Source: a bacterium (GTDB lineage: Bacteria > Actinomycetota > Acidimicrobiia > Spongiisociales > Spongiisociaceae). From it: a stretch of DNA of 52,653 nt. The stretch lies in contig JAPOQZ010000253.1 in NCBI GenBank assembly GCA_026710435.1, positions 1-52,653 on the forward strand, written 5' to 3'. The notes beneath the pieces were generated by a model. That model was not told where the DNA came from, made no database searches, and saw only the letters and a program-made list of their open reading frames with translations. Shown one piece after another: positions 1 to 8,475 of this stretch (position 1 is its first letter; every line of letters starts with the position of its first letter). A program made the position numbers and the translations under genes.

Positions 1-98
1 ACTCTCCGGCAAACCCGGGGCGGTTCACAGAACCAATCCCCACCAGACCACACCCCCCGCACAAACCACCCCAAACCCCCATTTCACACCAGTCTCCT

Positions 99-457
99 AG
101 GACCACGGACCCTCGCACATGCCGCAGGGCGACCGGATCCCGGAGCAGCGATCCCAACGAGTCGCCGATCCTGGTGCCTCCTGCCCAGTCGACGACGCCT
201 GCCGAGGCACGCTCGACAGCCAGATCGGGGTCGCGCCCTGCCAGGAGGTCGGTGGTTCGGGTGAGCCTCGTACCGAAGCAGAACACTTCGGTCCTCAATG
301 TGCCAGCGACGAGTCCGTAGGCCAGATGCAGCATTGCCCTCGACTGGGTGGACATCGACCCGGAGACGTCTACCAGGAGCAGCAGGCGCCGCGGGATCAG
401 GACCCGCCGCCGCCATGATCTCCGGAGAACTTCGCCGTCGCTCTGCAGAGCTCTCCT
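99..457 (-). pseudogene. Fragment of a CoxE-type VWA-domain gene
   Basis: By eye, this roughly 360-bp stretch is about 85-90% identical to the central part of the intact VWA gene at 2100-3287 (compare 2354-2700), in the same orientation. Read in the same frame it keeps the MIDAS segment LVDVSGS and the WAGGTRIGDS segment, but similarity stops on both sides, so the N-terminal helical region and the C-terminus of the VWA domain are missing. It is best explained as the remnant of a duplication or of a rearrangement that brought the methyltransferase cassette between the two copies. Not expected to be functional. Confidence 0.7.
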
Positions 458-778
458 GATCGCCGATCAGGGTGAAACTTGGCTCAAAACGAACTAGCGT
501 CAAACAGCATCGGCGACCAACTGGAGACTCCAGACCGGCCCAAGCCGCCGCGGCCCTTTCGACATGGCGGGGTTGTGACGACTAGACCTGTGCGGTTCAC
601 CGCTTGTCCACGGTCGTTTACTTATGAGTCGGTGGCTTTGGCCCTCAGTGTTACCTCTGCTGACACCACAACCTCCCATCGGCGGACTCTGTGGTCAAGC
701 GTTGCTGCCACAGCAACAGGTACATCCGTTGGTGTCCGCAGAAGGATCTGGACCTAGGAATCTTTGGACTGGGAACGG
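458..778. other. Intergenic stretch with no recognisable gene
   Basis: About 320 bases between the VWA fragment and the 91-aa gene. Open frames exist but their translations have no family features or convincing ribosome binding site. No strong hairpin or repeat seen. Confidence 0.4.
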
Positions 779-1054
779 TTAGCTTCCGTCGAGCGGTCGG
801 AGCTTCGCTCGGAGGGCGTTTTGGAATGCCTGTCGAGTCATGGGGTCTGCGGCTCTAAGGCGATCTTCAGACGCTTCCAGGGTTAGTGTTTCCCAGTGGC
901 GGCGTTGTAACGTCAGCGCGCCTGAGTGGTCGGACTGAAGTCGGGTTACGAGCCATATTATGTCGCCCTCGTTGAGGTCCTTGCGAGGGTGATCGCTGGG
1001 TCCGCCGATCGCGGAGAAGAATGGTTTGTCTACAGCTACGGCCAGTTCCGGCAT
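779..1054 (-). CDS. 91-aa hypothetical protein coupled to a D12 methyltransferase
   Basis: I do not recognise the family. The protein is small, soluble and acidic in its first half, with a central hydrophobic segment (GDIIWLVTRL, residues 31-40) and a basic C-terminal half. It starts 6 bases after the methyltransferase stop codon, and an AAGGA ribosome binding site overlaps that stop (TTAAGGACAGATG), so the two are almost certainly co-translated. The position suggests a partner of the methyltransferase: a regulatory protein, a truncated restriction endonuclease, or a defence-related accessory. Size and context do not distinguish these. Confidence 0.6.
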   Translation of the reverse strand: MPELAVAVDKPFFSAIGGPSDHPRKDLNEGDIIWLVTRLQSDHSGALTLQRRHWETLTLEASEDRLRAADPMTRQAFQNALRAKLRPLDGS

Positions 1055-1060
1055 CTGTCC

Positions 1061-1915
1061 TTAAGCGAACAGGCGGCGGCGGCTGATCACCAGCTCAGGC
1101 AGCTTCGAGTGGTGGGTGTTCTTCATGACAACCTCCACAGCGTAGAAGTCGAACTCGCCGATCAGTTCCACTATCTCCGGTGCCCTGTCGTAGGTCATCA
1201 GAAAGTCGATGCTCGACCCGGCGAGGGTTTTGAAGAGGGCTCGATGGTCGATGGCGTGATGCGTGTACAGCCTTTTGCCGGCGCGCTTTCCGCCTGCAGT
1301 GTAGGGTGGATCAACAAACGCTACGGTGCCGGGCAGATCGGCCACCGTTTGCAGCACCGCCATCCCGTCCCCTTCACAGAACGCGATCCGGTCGGACTGG
1401 CTCTCGATGTCCGACAGCCTCCTAATCAGCGTCTTGGCATACCATCGTGACGCCACGCCCTTGTTGTTCTCGCCCACCCGCGACAGCGATGCTCCAGCAG
1501 CAAGAATGCCACCCCGGCGGGTGCGGTTGAGGACGAGGGTACGGAAGCCGTGAGCGATGAGATCTGGAGGGGCTGCCGAAGCAAGTTCGTACACGTTTGA
1601 TCGAGTCGGTTCGAAGCCCTCCACCAGATTCCTCAGCTCCTCACTGTGTCGGAGAGCGCAGTGCCAGAGAGCCGCGACATCATGGTCGAGTTCCACCATC
1701 AAGCAGCGTTCCGCCAAACGCTCGAACACTGCGGTCAGTGACACCGTTGCTCCCCCACAGAACGGTTCCACAAGCAGCTTCGGGCGGGGCTGCATCGGCT
1801 CGAGCCACGCCCTGATGTGGGGAATCAGCCAGGTCTTGCCACCGGGATACCGCAACGGGGATCGCTGGGGCACCGTTGCCACGTTCACCGCGGGGATCGA
1901 CGAAACAGCGAACAT
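1061..1915 (-). CDS. DNA adenine N6-methyltransferase, D12 class
   Basis: A 284-aa protein with the D12-class hallmarks: LRYPGGK at residues 21-27 (SAM-binding region), PFCGGA motif I at 51-56, and the catalytic DPPY at 202-205. It should methylate the N6 of adenine in a short DNA site, in the cytoplasm. Length matches the family (about 270-300 aa). The ATG start is preceded by an AAAGGGG ribosome binding site. No restriction endonuclease is recognisable nearby; the only partner is the 91-aa gene downstream. It is therefore an orphan or regulatory methylase, a remnant of a restriction-modification system, or part of a small defence cassette. It lies between two copies of VWA sequence, suggesting acquisition by insertion. 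Confidence 0.9.
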   Translation of the reverse strand: MFAVSSIPAVNVATVPQRSPLRYPGGKTWLIPHIRAWLEPMQPRPKLLVEPFCGGATVSLTAVFERLAERCLMVELDHDVAALWHCALRHSEELRNLVEGFEPTRSNVYELASAAPPDLIAHGFRTLVLNRTRRGGILAAGASLSRVGENNKGVASRWYAKTLIRRLSDIESQSDRIAFCEGDGMAVLQTVADLPGTVAFVDPPYTAGGKRAGKRLYTHHAIDHRALFKTLAGSSIDFLMTYDRAPEIVELIGEFDFYAVEVVMKNTHHSKLPELVISRRRLFA

Positions 1916-2099
1916 CCAGACCCCTTTGAGTAGCCAGTGGCATCATCGTAACCCGTATCAGCGACACGGTGGGGGATCCCTTCGAGTGCTGACGATGAGG
2001 TCAACAGCTCCCCCAAAGGGCGACCGTCCCGAGGGGGAGAGACATACATCGGAGTGCTCCTGTGGTGACCTGTTGCAGTTCGTCGGCTCCTGAGTGTCC

Positions 2100-3287
2100 C
2101 TACGGACAGCGGACACCGGACACGAGCTTGGGGAGGAGTTCGGCGATCCTCTCAAGGTCGCCCAGCGAGTCTGCGGCCACGAGGTGATCGAGGTGCGGGA
2201 AGGCCAGACGCATGCCGCGGGTGAGGGGACGGTAGGCGGGGTCGGCCTTGAGAGGGCTCATCCATACCAGGGAATATGCGAGCCGGGACAGGCGGGCGAC
2301 CTGGCTTTCCATGAGTTCGGGATCGCCGGTTTCCAGACCGTCCGATGCGACCAGGACCACCGACCCTCGCACATGCCGCAGAGCGACCGGATCCCGGAGC
2401 AGCGAGACCAACGAGTCGCCGATCCTGGTCCCTCCCGCCCAGTCGACGACGCCTGCCGAGGCGCGCTCGACAGCCAGATCGGCGTCGCGCCCTGCCAAGA
2501 AGACGGTGGTACGGGTGAGCCTCGTGCCGAAACAGAACACTTCGGTCCTCAACGTGCCTGCTACGAGTCCGTAGGCCAGATGCAGCATGGCCCTCGACTG
2601 GGTGGACATCGACCCGGAGACGTCCACCAGCAGCAACAGGCGCCGCGGGATCACGACGCGCCGCCGCCATGATCGCCGGAACACCTCGCCGTCGCTCTGC
2701 AGGGCTCTCCGGACGGTTCTGCGCATATCGAGCCGGGTTCCGGTCGCCGCCGGCCGGAGCCTCCTGGTGCATCGGCGCGGGACCCGGACCTCGATCCGGG
2801 CGATGAGCAAGCCGAGAGCGCTCCTCTCCTCGTCGGTCCATTCCGAGAAGGATCGATGCCGGAGTGTTTCGAACAGCGAGGCCACCGCGCCGAGATCGGG
2901 ACTCTGCCGTTCCTCGGGCACGCCGGCGCCTGGTTGGACGGATGGGGAGTCGACCAGCGAGGACCGCTCCCCGCTCGGATCGGAGGTAGTCACATCGGTT
3001 GGCGGGGAGTCGGCATCCTCGTCCTCTGCGGGGTCGGTCGAAGCCGGGAGGTCGGATCCGAGGAAGAACGAGGCGAAGGCGGCGTCGTAGGCGGGGATGT
3101 CCGCGTAGCCCGAGATCAGGCAGGTCCGCCCCGACCAGTAGAGATCGTCGAGTTCATCCGTGCCGAGAACTGACACCGCTCTCGCGAACGTCACGATCTC
3201 GGCGGGGCTCACGCTCACCCCATGCGCTCGGAGCGCATGACCGAACGAGACCAGGGTCCCCGCGGGATCATCTGTCAGCGAGATCAA
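2100..3287 (-). CDS. VWA domain protein, CoxE family
   Basis: A 395-aa protein with an N-terminal helical CoxE-like region (1-80), an acidic low-complexity linker (about 80-130) and a C-terminal von Willebrand A domain. The MIDAS motif DVSGS is at 222-226, followed by WAGGTRIGDS and ASDG segments that complete the metal site. In Oligotropha, CoxE works with the AAA protein CoxD in maturing the active site of the Mo-containing CO dehydrogenase. Here the start overlaps the stop of the upstream MoxR/CoxD-like gene by 4 bases (ATGA), and the pair ends an operon led by a Mo-hydroxylase, so the same maturation role is likely. A partial second copy lies at 99-457. Confidence 0.88.
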   Translation of the reverse strand: MISLTDDPAGTLVSFGHALRAHGVSVSPAEIVTFARAVSVLGTDELDDLYWSGRTCLISGYADIPAYDAAFASFFLGSDLPASTDPAEDEDADSPPTDVTTSDPSGERSSLVDSPSVQPGAGVPEERQSPDLGAVASLFETLRHRSFSEWTDEERSALGLLIARIEVRVPRRCTRRLRPAATGTRLDMRRTVRRALQSDGEVFRRSWRRRVVIPRRLLLLVDVSGSMSTQSRAMLHLAYGLVAGTLRTEVFCFGTRLTRTTVFLAGRDADLAVERASAGVVDWAGGTRIGDSLVSLLRDPVALRHVRGSVVLVASDGLETGDPELMESQVARLSRLAYSLVWMSPLKADPAYRPLTRGMRLAFPHLDHLVAADSLGDLERIAELLPKLVSGVRCP

Positions 3288-4195
3288 TCGAGTATCTCGT
3301 GGAGGACGGGTGTGACCCGGTCAATGTCCTCTCTTTCCTTGAGCAAGGCGCCAAGCGTGGACGCAACGGGGTCGGGCTCGAGGTGATCCACATCGAGGAG
3401 GTCCAGCGTGAGCGCCCAGTTGATTGTCTCGGCGATACCCGGCAGCTTGATCAGGTCGAGGCGGCGGAAACGGTGGACCGCTTCCACTATCCGGAGCGCC
3501 AGATCCTCGGCGAGTTCCGGCACCCGAGCACGAACGATCGCCATCTCGCGATCGAGGTCGGGGTAGTCGATCCAGTGGTACAGGCAGCGTCTCTTCAAAG
3601 CATCGTGTAGCTCGCGTGTCCGGTTGGTCGTCAGCACCACGATGGGAGGTTCGTCGGCTCTCATGGCGCCGATCTCGGGTATCGAGATCTGGAAGTCGGA
3701 GAGAACTTCGAGCAGGAAGGCCTCGAACTCGTCGTCGGCCCTGTCGATCTCGTCGATGAGCAGCACGGCATCGGAACCGGCCTTGATGGCCTCGAGAAGG
3801 GGACGTTCGTTGAGGAACCGGGGTCCGTACAGGTCTTCGACGATGGCTTCCTTGTCTTCTCTGTCATCACCCACGGCGCGCAGGTAGAGGAGTTGGCGGG
3901 GGTAGTCCCACTCGTACAGCGCCTGGCTCGAGTCGATACCTTCGTAGCACTGGAGGCGGACGACCCGGCGATCGAGGGCCAGGGCGATGGCCCGCGCCAC
4001 TTCGGTCTTGCCCACACCCACCTCACCCTCGAGCAGCAGTGGCAGGTTCAAGGACGTGGCCAGGAACACCGCGGTCGACAGACCACGATCGGCCAGGTAG
4101 TCGTAGCGTGCTAGCCGTTCTTCCACGTCATGGACATCCGCGAACCAGCGGTGAACCGGCCAAGGACCAGAAGACGGATCGGCATCCGGTGTCAT
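3284..4195 (-). CDS. MoxR-type AAA+ ATPase, CoxD-like
   Basis: A 303-aa AAA+ protein of the MoxR class: Walker A GEVGVGKT at residues 57-64, Walker B LLIDEID around 145-151, and an arginine-rich ALKRRC segment resembling the sensor/arginine finger region. MoxR proteins are usually paired with VWA proteins and act as chaperones for cofactor or complex assembly. Coupling to the CoxE-like gene (4-bp overlap) and an upstream Mo-hydroxylase operon support a role in activating the Mo enzyme, for example in sulfuration or cluster assembly as proposed for CoxD. The client could be the 8472-10880 enzyme or any of the other Mo-hydroxylases in the window. Confidence 0.9.
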   Translation of the reverse strand: MTPDADPSSGPWPVHRWFADVHDVEERLARYDYLADRGLSTAVFLATSLNLPLLLEGEVGVGKTEVARAIALALDRRVVRLQCYEGIDSSQALYEWDYPRQLLYLRAVGDDREDKEAIVEDLYGPRFLNERPLLEAIKAGSDAVLLIDEIDRADDEFEAFLLEVLSDFQISIPEIGAMRADEPPIVVLTTNRTRELHDALKRRCLYHWIDYPDLDREMAIVRARVPELAEDLALRIVEAVHRFRRLDLIKLPGIAETINWALTLDLLDVDHLEPDPVASTLGALLKEREDIDRVTPVLHEILD

Positions 4196-4267
4196 CGTCC
4201 GACCCTCAACACCTCGTTCCCGAGCGGCGATCCATCATGCGGGTTCTCCGGTGGACGCCGCCCGCCA

Positions 4268-5674
4268 TCAGTTCCCCTTGTCGTACGGGTACCTGGGAAT
4301 GTACTGACCGAATGACGGGTCCCCGACGACCTCGCCCGAGTCCATGACCACGCTTCCTCGCACGATCGTCTGGGTGGGCCAACCCTTCAGATTCCAGCCG
4401 TCGTAGAGGCCCCAATCGGCCGCCGACTGCATGTACTCGGGAGTGACCACCCGCTCCCGGTCGAGGTCGACGATGGCGAAGTCGGCGTCGGACCCGACCC
4501 GGAGCACACCCTTCTTCGGGTAGACCCCCCACACCTGGGCGTTCTGCAGGCCCAGGATCCGGGAGACGTCCGGCAGCGAGATGCGACCCTTGTGATAGCC
4601 CTCGCTCAGCATGACCGGCAACAGCATGCCCATGCCGGGGAAGCCGGGCACCGCGTCCCAGATGCTCTGCTTGACCTTGTCGGGCTTCGCTACCACGGTC
4701 GAGTGGTCGGAACCGACGCAGGTCACGGTCCCGTCGCGGAGGCCCTCCCAGAGCTTCTCCTGGCTCTCGGCATCGCGCAGCGGGGGGTTCACCTTGGCGA
4801 GGCTGCCCACCTTGTCGTTGTCGTACTTGGTGAGCACGAGGTAGTGGGGGCACGTCTCCGCGATAACGTCGACGCCTTCGGCCTTCGCCTGGCGCACCCA
4901 GTCGACTCCCCGGCCGATGGTCATGTGGACGATGTAGAGCTGGGAGTTCGTTTCCTTGGTGTACCAGATCGCCCGGCGGGTCGCCTCCTCCTCGGCAATG
5001 TCGGGTCGGGCATCGGTCCACGCCTTGAGGTCGGTCCTTCCGGCGGCGATGTACTTGGCCTTGAGATTGTGGATTATGGACATGTTCTCCGCATGCACCA
5101 TGGCGATGGCCGGCTTGCCGATCGCCGCCACCTGGCGGAGGCCCGCGAGGAACTGGGCGTCGTCCACCGCCAGGATGCCGAACACCGATGCCTCGTCCTG
5201 CGTGTAGGCCATGTAGAACTTGTAGGAGGTGATGCCGCAGTTGTAAGCCATCGCCGGCAGTTCTTCGATCTGCTGATCGGTTCCGATGACGGCGCTGAAA
5301 CCGGCATCGATCACGGAGTCGCGCTCGACGGCTTCCAGTGCCCACGGGTAGTAGTCGAGGAACGATACCGAGGCGTCCTCCCGGTTGAGGAGGGTCGGGA
5401 TCATGGTCGTGCATCCCCCGATGGCGGCATTGCGGGTCTCGGTCCTCACGTTGACATCGAAGGTGCTCTGGAAGGTTTGGAGGTGAACGTGCGGGTCGAT
5501 AGCCCCCGGGAATACGTGCAGGTCGGTGGCGTCGATGGTCCGGCTGCCGTTGCGGAGCATGCCCGGGGCCGCGATGGCTGCGATCTTTCCGTCCCTGACT
5601 CCTATGTCGCCCGGGACCGCCTCGTCGGTGAAAACGAGGGTTCCGCCGTGGATTACCAGATCGAAGTTGCTCAT
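4268..5674 (-). CDS. Hydantoinase/dihydropyrimidinase family cyclic amidohydrolase
   Basis: A 468-aa amidohydrolase with all expected metal ligands: HxH at residues 62 and 64, the lysine that is carboxylated in this family (K152 in TSYKFYM), H194 (MVHAEN), H250 (IVHMT) and D323 (GSDHS). The family hydrolyses cyclic amides such as dihydropyrimidines, hydantoins or allantoin using two divalent metals in the cytoplasm. A GGAGAG ribosome binding site precedes the ATG. It sits between an aminotransferase and MoxR/CoxE genes, and an N-carbamoyl amidase-like enzyme is encoded at 12937-13803. Together these resemble reductive pyrimidine or hydantoin breakdown. The exact substrate cannot be told from sequence; allantoinase is the main alternative. 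Confidence 0.88.
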   Translation of the reverse strand: MSNFDLVIHGGTLVFTDEAVPGDIGVRDGKIAAIAAPGMLRNGSRTIDATDLHVFPGAIDPHVHLQTFQSTFDVNVRTETRNAAIGGCTTMIPTLLNREDASVSFLDYYPWALEAVERDSVIDAGFSAVIGTDQQIEELPAMAYNCGITSYKFYMAYTQDEASVFGILAVDDAQFLAGLRQVAAIGKPAIAMVHAENMSIIHNLKAKYIAAGRTDLKAWTDARPDIAEEEATRRAIWYTKETNSQLYIVHMTIGRGVDWVRQAKAEGVDVIAETCPHYLVLTKYDNDKVGSLAKVNPPLRDAESQEKLWEGLRDGTVTCVGSDHSTVVAKPDKVKQSIWDAVPGFPGMGMLLPVMLSEGYHKGRISLPDVSRILGLQNAQVWGVYPKKGVLRVGSDADFAIVDLDRERVVTPEYMQSAADWGLYDGWNLKGWPTQTIVRGSVVMDSGEVVGDPSFGQYIPRYPYDKGN

Positions 5675-5789
5675 TGAATGTTGCTCTCCTGTTCGTTCTC
5701 GTCTACTAGCGCAGAGCCAGAACCTGTCGCTTGGACGGCCTCATCGGCTTGGAGGACCGCAGTATCCCGCCCCGGCCGGGATGCGTCGG

Positions 5790-7049
5790 TCAGCTGCCGA
5801 CTGCATCCAGGGCGCCTCGGATACCCTCGGCGAGTTCCTGCACGCCGGCGTCGTCGAGGGTAAGCGGCGGTGACACCTGGATGGCGTGCCCGAAGAGGAT
5901 CCGGGTGAGGATCCCGTGGTCGCGTAGCGCGGGCACGATCCGGTCGGGTAGCCCGGGGTCGTCCTCCACCGCATCCAGATCGAACTGCACCGCCGCCATG
6001 GCGCCGGCGCCGGCGCGCACCTCGCTGACCAGCGGATGGTCGGAAAGGGGAGTGAGACCGGTCGCCAGCGCGGCTTCCAGTCCCACGGCGGCCCGGACCA
6101 GGCCCTCACGTTCCATGATGTCGAGGTTGGCGTTGGCCGCCGCCGCGACCGTGGCGTGTCCCGAATAGGTGTACCCGTGACGCCACATGCCGGCGCCGCC
6201 CTCGAACCAGGGTTCGGCGATCCACGGGGACACGAGCACCGCTCCGAGTGGCAGGTATCCCGAAGTTATGCCCTTGGCGCAGGTGAGCAGATCCGGTTCC
6301 AGGTTCCAGCGCTCGCTCGCGAACCAGGCCCCGGTGCGCCCGAAGCCGGTAATCACCTCGTCGGAGATGAACAGCACACCGGTGTCACGACAGATGCTGC
6401 GCACCTTCTCGAGGTATCCGGGGGGAGGGGCCAGCACGCCGCCGGCTCCGATCACCGGTTCGCACACGAATGCGGCTACGTTCTCGGGACCCAACTCTTC
6501 CAGGGTCTCGAAGAGGTCGTCGTGCGAGTCCCAGCCGACCACCCGGGTGTCCGACATGAGCCTTCCGTATCCGTCGAGGTTTGCCTGGATACCGGCCACG
6601 CTGGTGCCGGCTGTGTGCATTCCGTGGTAGGCACGGAACCTGCTCAGGATGTAGGTTCGCTGCGGTTCGCCTTTGACCTTGTGGTAGAGGCGGGCCAGTT
6701 TGACGGCTGTGTCGACGGAGTCGGATCCTCCGCTGGTCAGGAAGGAGACACTGCCCGGCACGGGGGCTATCTGGGCAAGCCGGTCGGTAAGTGCCATTAC
6801 AGGGGGGTTGGTCAGGTCTCCGAATGTCGAGTAGGCCTCGAGCTGCTGCATCTGCTCGAATGCGGCCCGGGCTATCTCGGTTCGCCCGTGGCCCACGTTG
6901 CAGTACCAGAGGCTGGCGGTGGCGTCCAGGTAGCGACGGCCATCCGTGTCGTACACGTAGTAGCCGTCGGCACGGTCGAGGACCAGTTCCGTGCCCCGGG
7001 TGATGGCTCGCATATCTGCGAACGGATGCCAGTACTTAGTCACGTTCAC
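5790..7049 (-). CDS. Class III PLP-dependent aminotransferase (omega-aminotransferase type)
   Basis: A 419-aa class III aminotransferase. The PLP lysine is K259 in the CAKGIT segment, the cofactor-nitrogen aspartate is D230 in ISDEVITGFGRTG, and the N-terminal substrate-binding region DATASLWYCNVGHG is present. Members transfer the amino group from beta-alanine, GABA, 4-aminobutyrate-like amines or aryl-alkyl amines to pyruvate or 2-oxoglutarate. Placed beside a hydantoinase, a beta-alanine or beta-amino acid transaminase role downstream of a carbamoylase is attractive but inferred. Transcribed with the Mo-hydroxylase genes upstream (75-base gap) and the hydantoinase downstream. Confidence 0.88.
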   Translation of the reverse strand: MNVTKYWHPFADMRAITRGTELVLDRADGYYVYDTDGRRYLDATASLWYCNVGHGRTEIARAAFEQMQQLEAYSTFGDLTNPPVMALTDRLAQIAPVPGSVSFLTSGGSDSVDTAVKLARLYHKVKGEPQRTYILSRFRAYHGMHTAGTSVAGIQANLDGYGRLMSDTRVVGWDSHDDLFETLEELGPENVAAFVCEPVIGAGGVLAPPPGYLEKVRSICRDTGVLFISDEVITGFGRTGAWFASERWNLEPDLLTCAKGITSGYLPLGAVLVSPWIAEPWFEGGAGMWRHGYTYSGHATVAAAANANLDIMEREGLVRAAVGLEAALATGLTPLSDHPLVSEVRAGAGAMAAVQFDLDAVEDDPGLPDRIVPALRDHGILTRILFGHAIQVSPPLTLDDAGVQELAEGIRGALDAVGS

Positions 7050-7124
7050 TCCGACTGTTGCGCTTGGTTGTGTCTGAGGCCATCGAAGCGGATAGGGGAA
7101 GGCCCATCCGGTTGTGCCGGCCGG

Positions 7125-7613
7125 TCACGAAGCCTCCGCCCCCGAACGTAGGCGGGCGGCGGCGTCCTCGATCGAGTCGACGATGAAGTGATAACCCGTA
7201 CAGCGGCAGAGGTTACCCGCTATTCCGTGGCGTATCTGGGCTTCGCTCGGATCGGGATTCTCCCGGAGGAGGGCGAGGGTCGAGAGGATCATCCCCGGCG
7301 TGCAGAACCCGCACTGCAATCCCTGGTTGTCGATGAACGCCTCCTGGATGGGGTGGAGGTCGTGGGGGCCGGTGCTGAGCGACTCGATGGTTCGGACGTC
7401 CTGGCCCTCGGCATCGGCGGCCAGCACGCAGCATGACTTCACGGTCTCACCGTTGAGGATCACCGTGCACGCTCCGCAGTTGCCGGTGGCGCAGCCCAGG
7501 TGGGTACCGGTCAGGCGGAGTTCGTCCCGGAGCATGTCGACCAGGATCGTCCGCGTGTCGACATCGACGGTGGTCGGCTTACCGTTCACGGTCAGGCTGA
7601 TGCGGCTCTTCAT
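7125..7613 (-). CDS. 2Fe-2S subunit of a xanthine dehydrogenase/CODH-like Mo-hydroxylase
   Basis: Using the ATG at 7613 gives 162 aa, the normal length for CoxS-type subunits. It carries the plant-ferredoxin cluster (CATGNCGAC) and the C-terminal four-helix cluster (CGFCTPG and CRCTG). It passes electrons from the Mo site in the large subunit to the FAD in the medium subunit. A longer frame extends upstream into the FAD gene but without family similarity, so the internal ATG, 13 bases after the FAD gene stop, is chosen. Third gene of a large-FAD-FeS trio. Confidence 0.93.
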   Translation of the reverse strand: MKSRISLTVNGKPTTVDVDTRTILVDMLRDELRLTGTHLGCATGNCGACTVILNGETVKSCCVLAADAEGQDVRTIESLSTGPHDLHPIQEAFIDNQGLQCGFCTPGMILSTLALLRENPDPSEAQIRHGIAGNLCRCTGYHFIVDSIEDAAARLRSGAEAS

Positions 7614-7626
7614 GACTCGATCACCT

Positions 7627-8475
7627 CTATGGCATGTTCGTGATGGCTTGCTGCACCACTCGTCTCGCGAACACGCCTGCCATATGGCGTCGGTATTCGG
7701 CATCCGAGTGGATGTCGGACGAAGCGTATTCGGCCGCGTCGTAGGCTCTCGCTGCCAGCTCTTCGAAAGCGCCGGGGCCGGCTCCGTCGGCGAAGACATC
7801 GGAGGCGTCCACCACCACGGGGGTCGGCCCGACTCCACCGATCGCCACTCGGACAGTGCCGAGGTCGGGTCCTACCAGCGCGGCGGCGTTGACGATGGCG
7901 AAGCTGCCCTCGACGCGGGCGAAGCGCAGGTAGGCCGAACCCGCACCCGCGGGTTGGCCCGGGACGAGGATGGCGGTCACCAACTCGTCGGGCTCACGGG
8001 CGGTGAACATCAGGTCGATCAGGAACTCGTCCGCCCGTATCCGGCGGGTTCCGTTGCTGCCGGTGAGCTCGACGTCCGCACCTGCCAGCACGATCACCGG
8101 CGAGTAGTCGCAAGCCGGATCGGCGTGGCACAGGCTCCCGGCCATGGTGCCCCGGTTCCGCACCTGAACATCTCCGACTGAGCCGGCTGCGGTGGCGAGC
8201 ATGGGGGCGTGGGTGGTGACGAGAGGGCTGGTCATGACCTCCCGGTGGCGGACCATGGCGCCGATCCGGAGTTCTCCGTCGTAGCTGACGCCGGCCATGT
8301 CCGTGATGTGGTTGAGCGACATGACCACGTCCGGTTGCACGATCCCGAGGTTCATCATCGGTAGCAGGCTCATGCCTCCGGCCAGGACGGTTATGTCGTC
8401 CCCCCGCTCGGCCAGCATGGCGACCGCCTCGGCGGTGGTCTCCGGTCGGAGTAGTTCCAGTGCCCTTGTTATCAA
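7627..8475 (-). CDS. FAD-binding subunit of a Mo-hydroxylase (CoxM-like)
   Basis: A 282-aa subunit starting with TTG at 8475, which overlaps the TGA stop of the large subunit (TTGA) and has a GGGGGTG ribosome binding site just upstream. FAD-binding segments are VLAGGMSLLPMM near the N-terminus and the NRGTMAGSLCHADP segment in the middle, followed by the CO dehydrogenase flavoprotein C-terminal domain. It accepts electrons from the 2Fe-2S subunit and hands them to an acceptor, probably NAD or the quinone pool. A longer frame upstream runs into the large-subunit gene and is not supported. Confidence 0.92.
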   Translation of the reverse strand: MITRALELLRPETTAEAVAMLAERGDDITVLAGGMSLLPMMNLGIVQPDVVMSLNHITDMAGVSYDGELRIGAMVRHREVMTSPLVTTHAPMLATAAGSVGDVQVRNRGTMAGSLCHADPACDYSPVIVLAGADVELTGSNGTRRIRADEFLIDLMFTAREPDELVTAILVPGQPAGAGSAYLRFARVEGSFAIVNAAALVGPDLGTVRVAIGGVGPTPVVVDASDVFADGAGPGAFEELAARAYDAAEYASSDIHSDAEYRRHMAGVFARRVVQQAITNMP

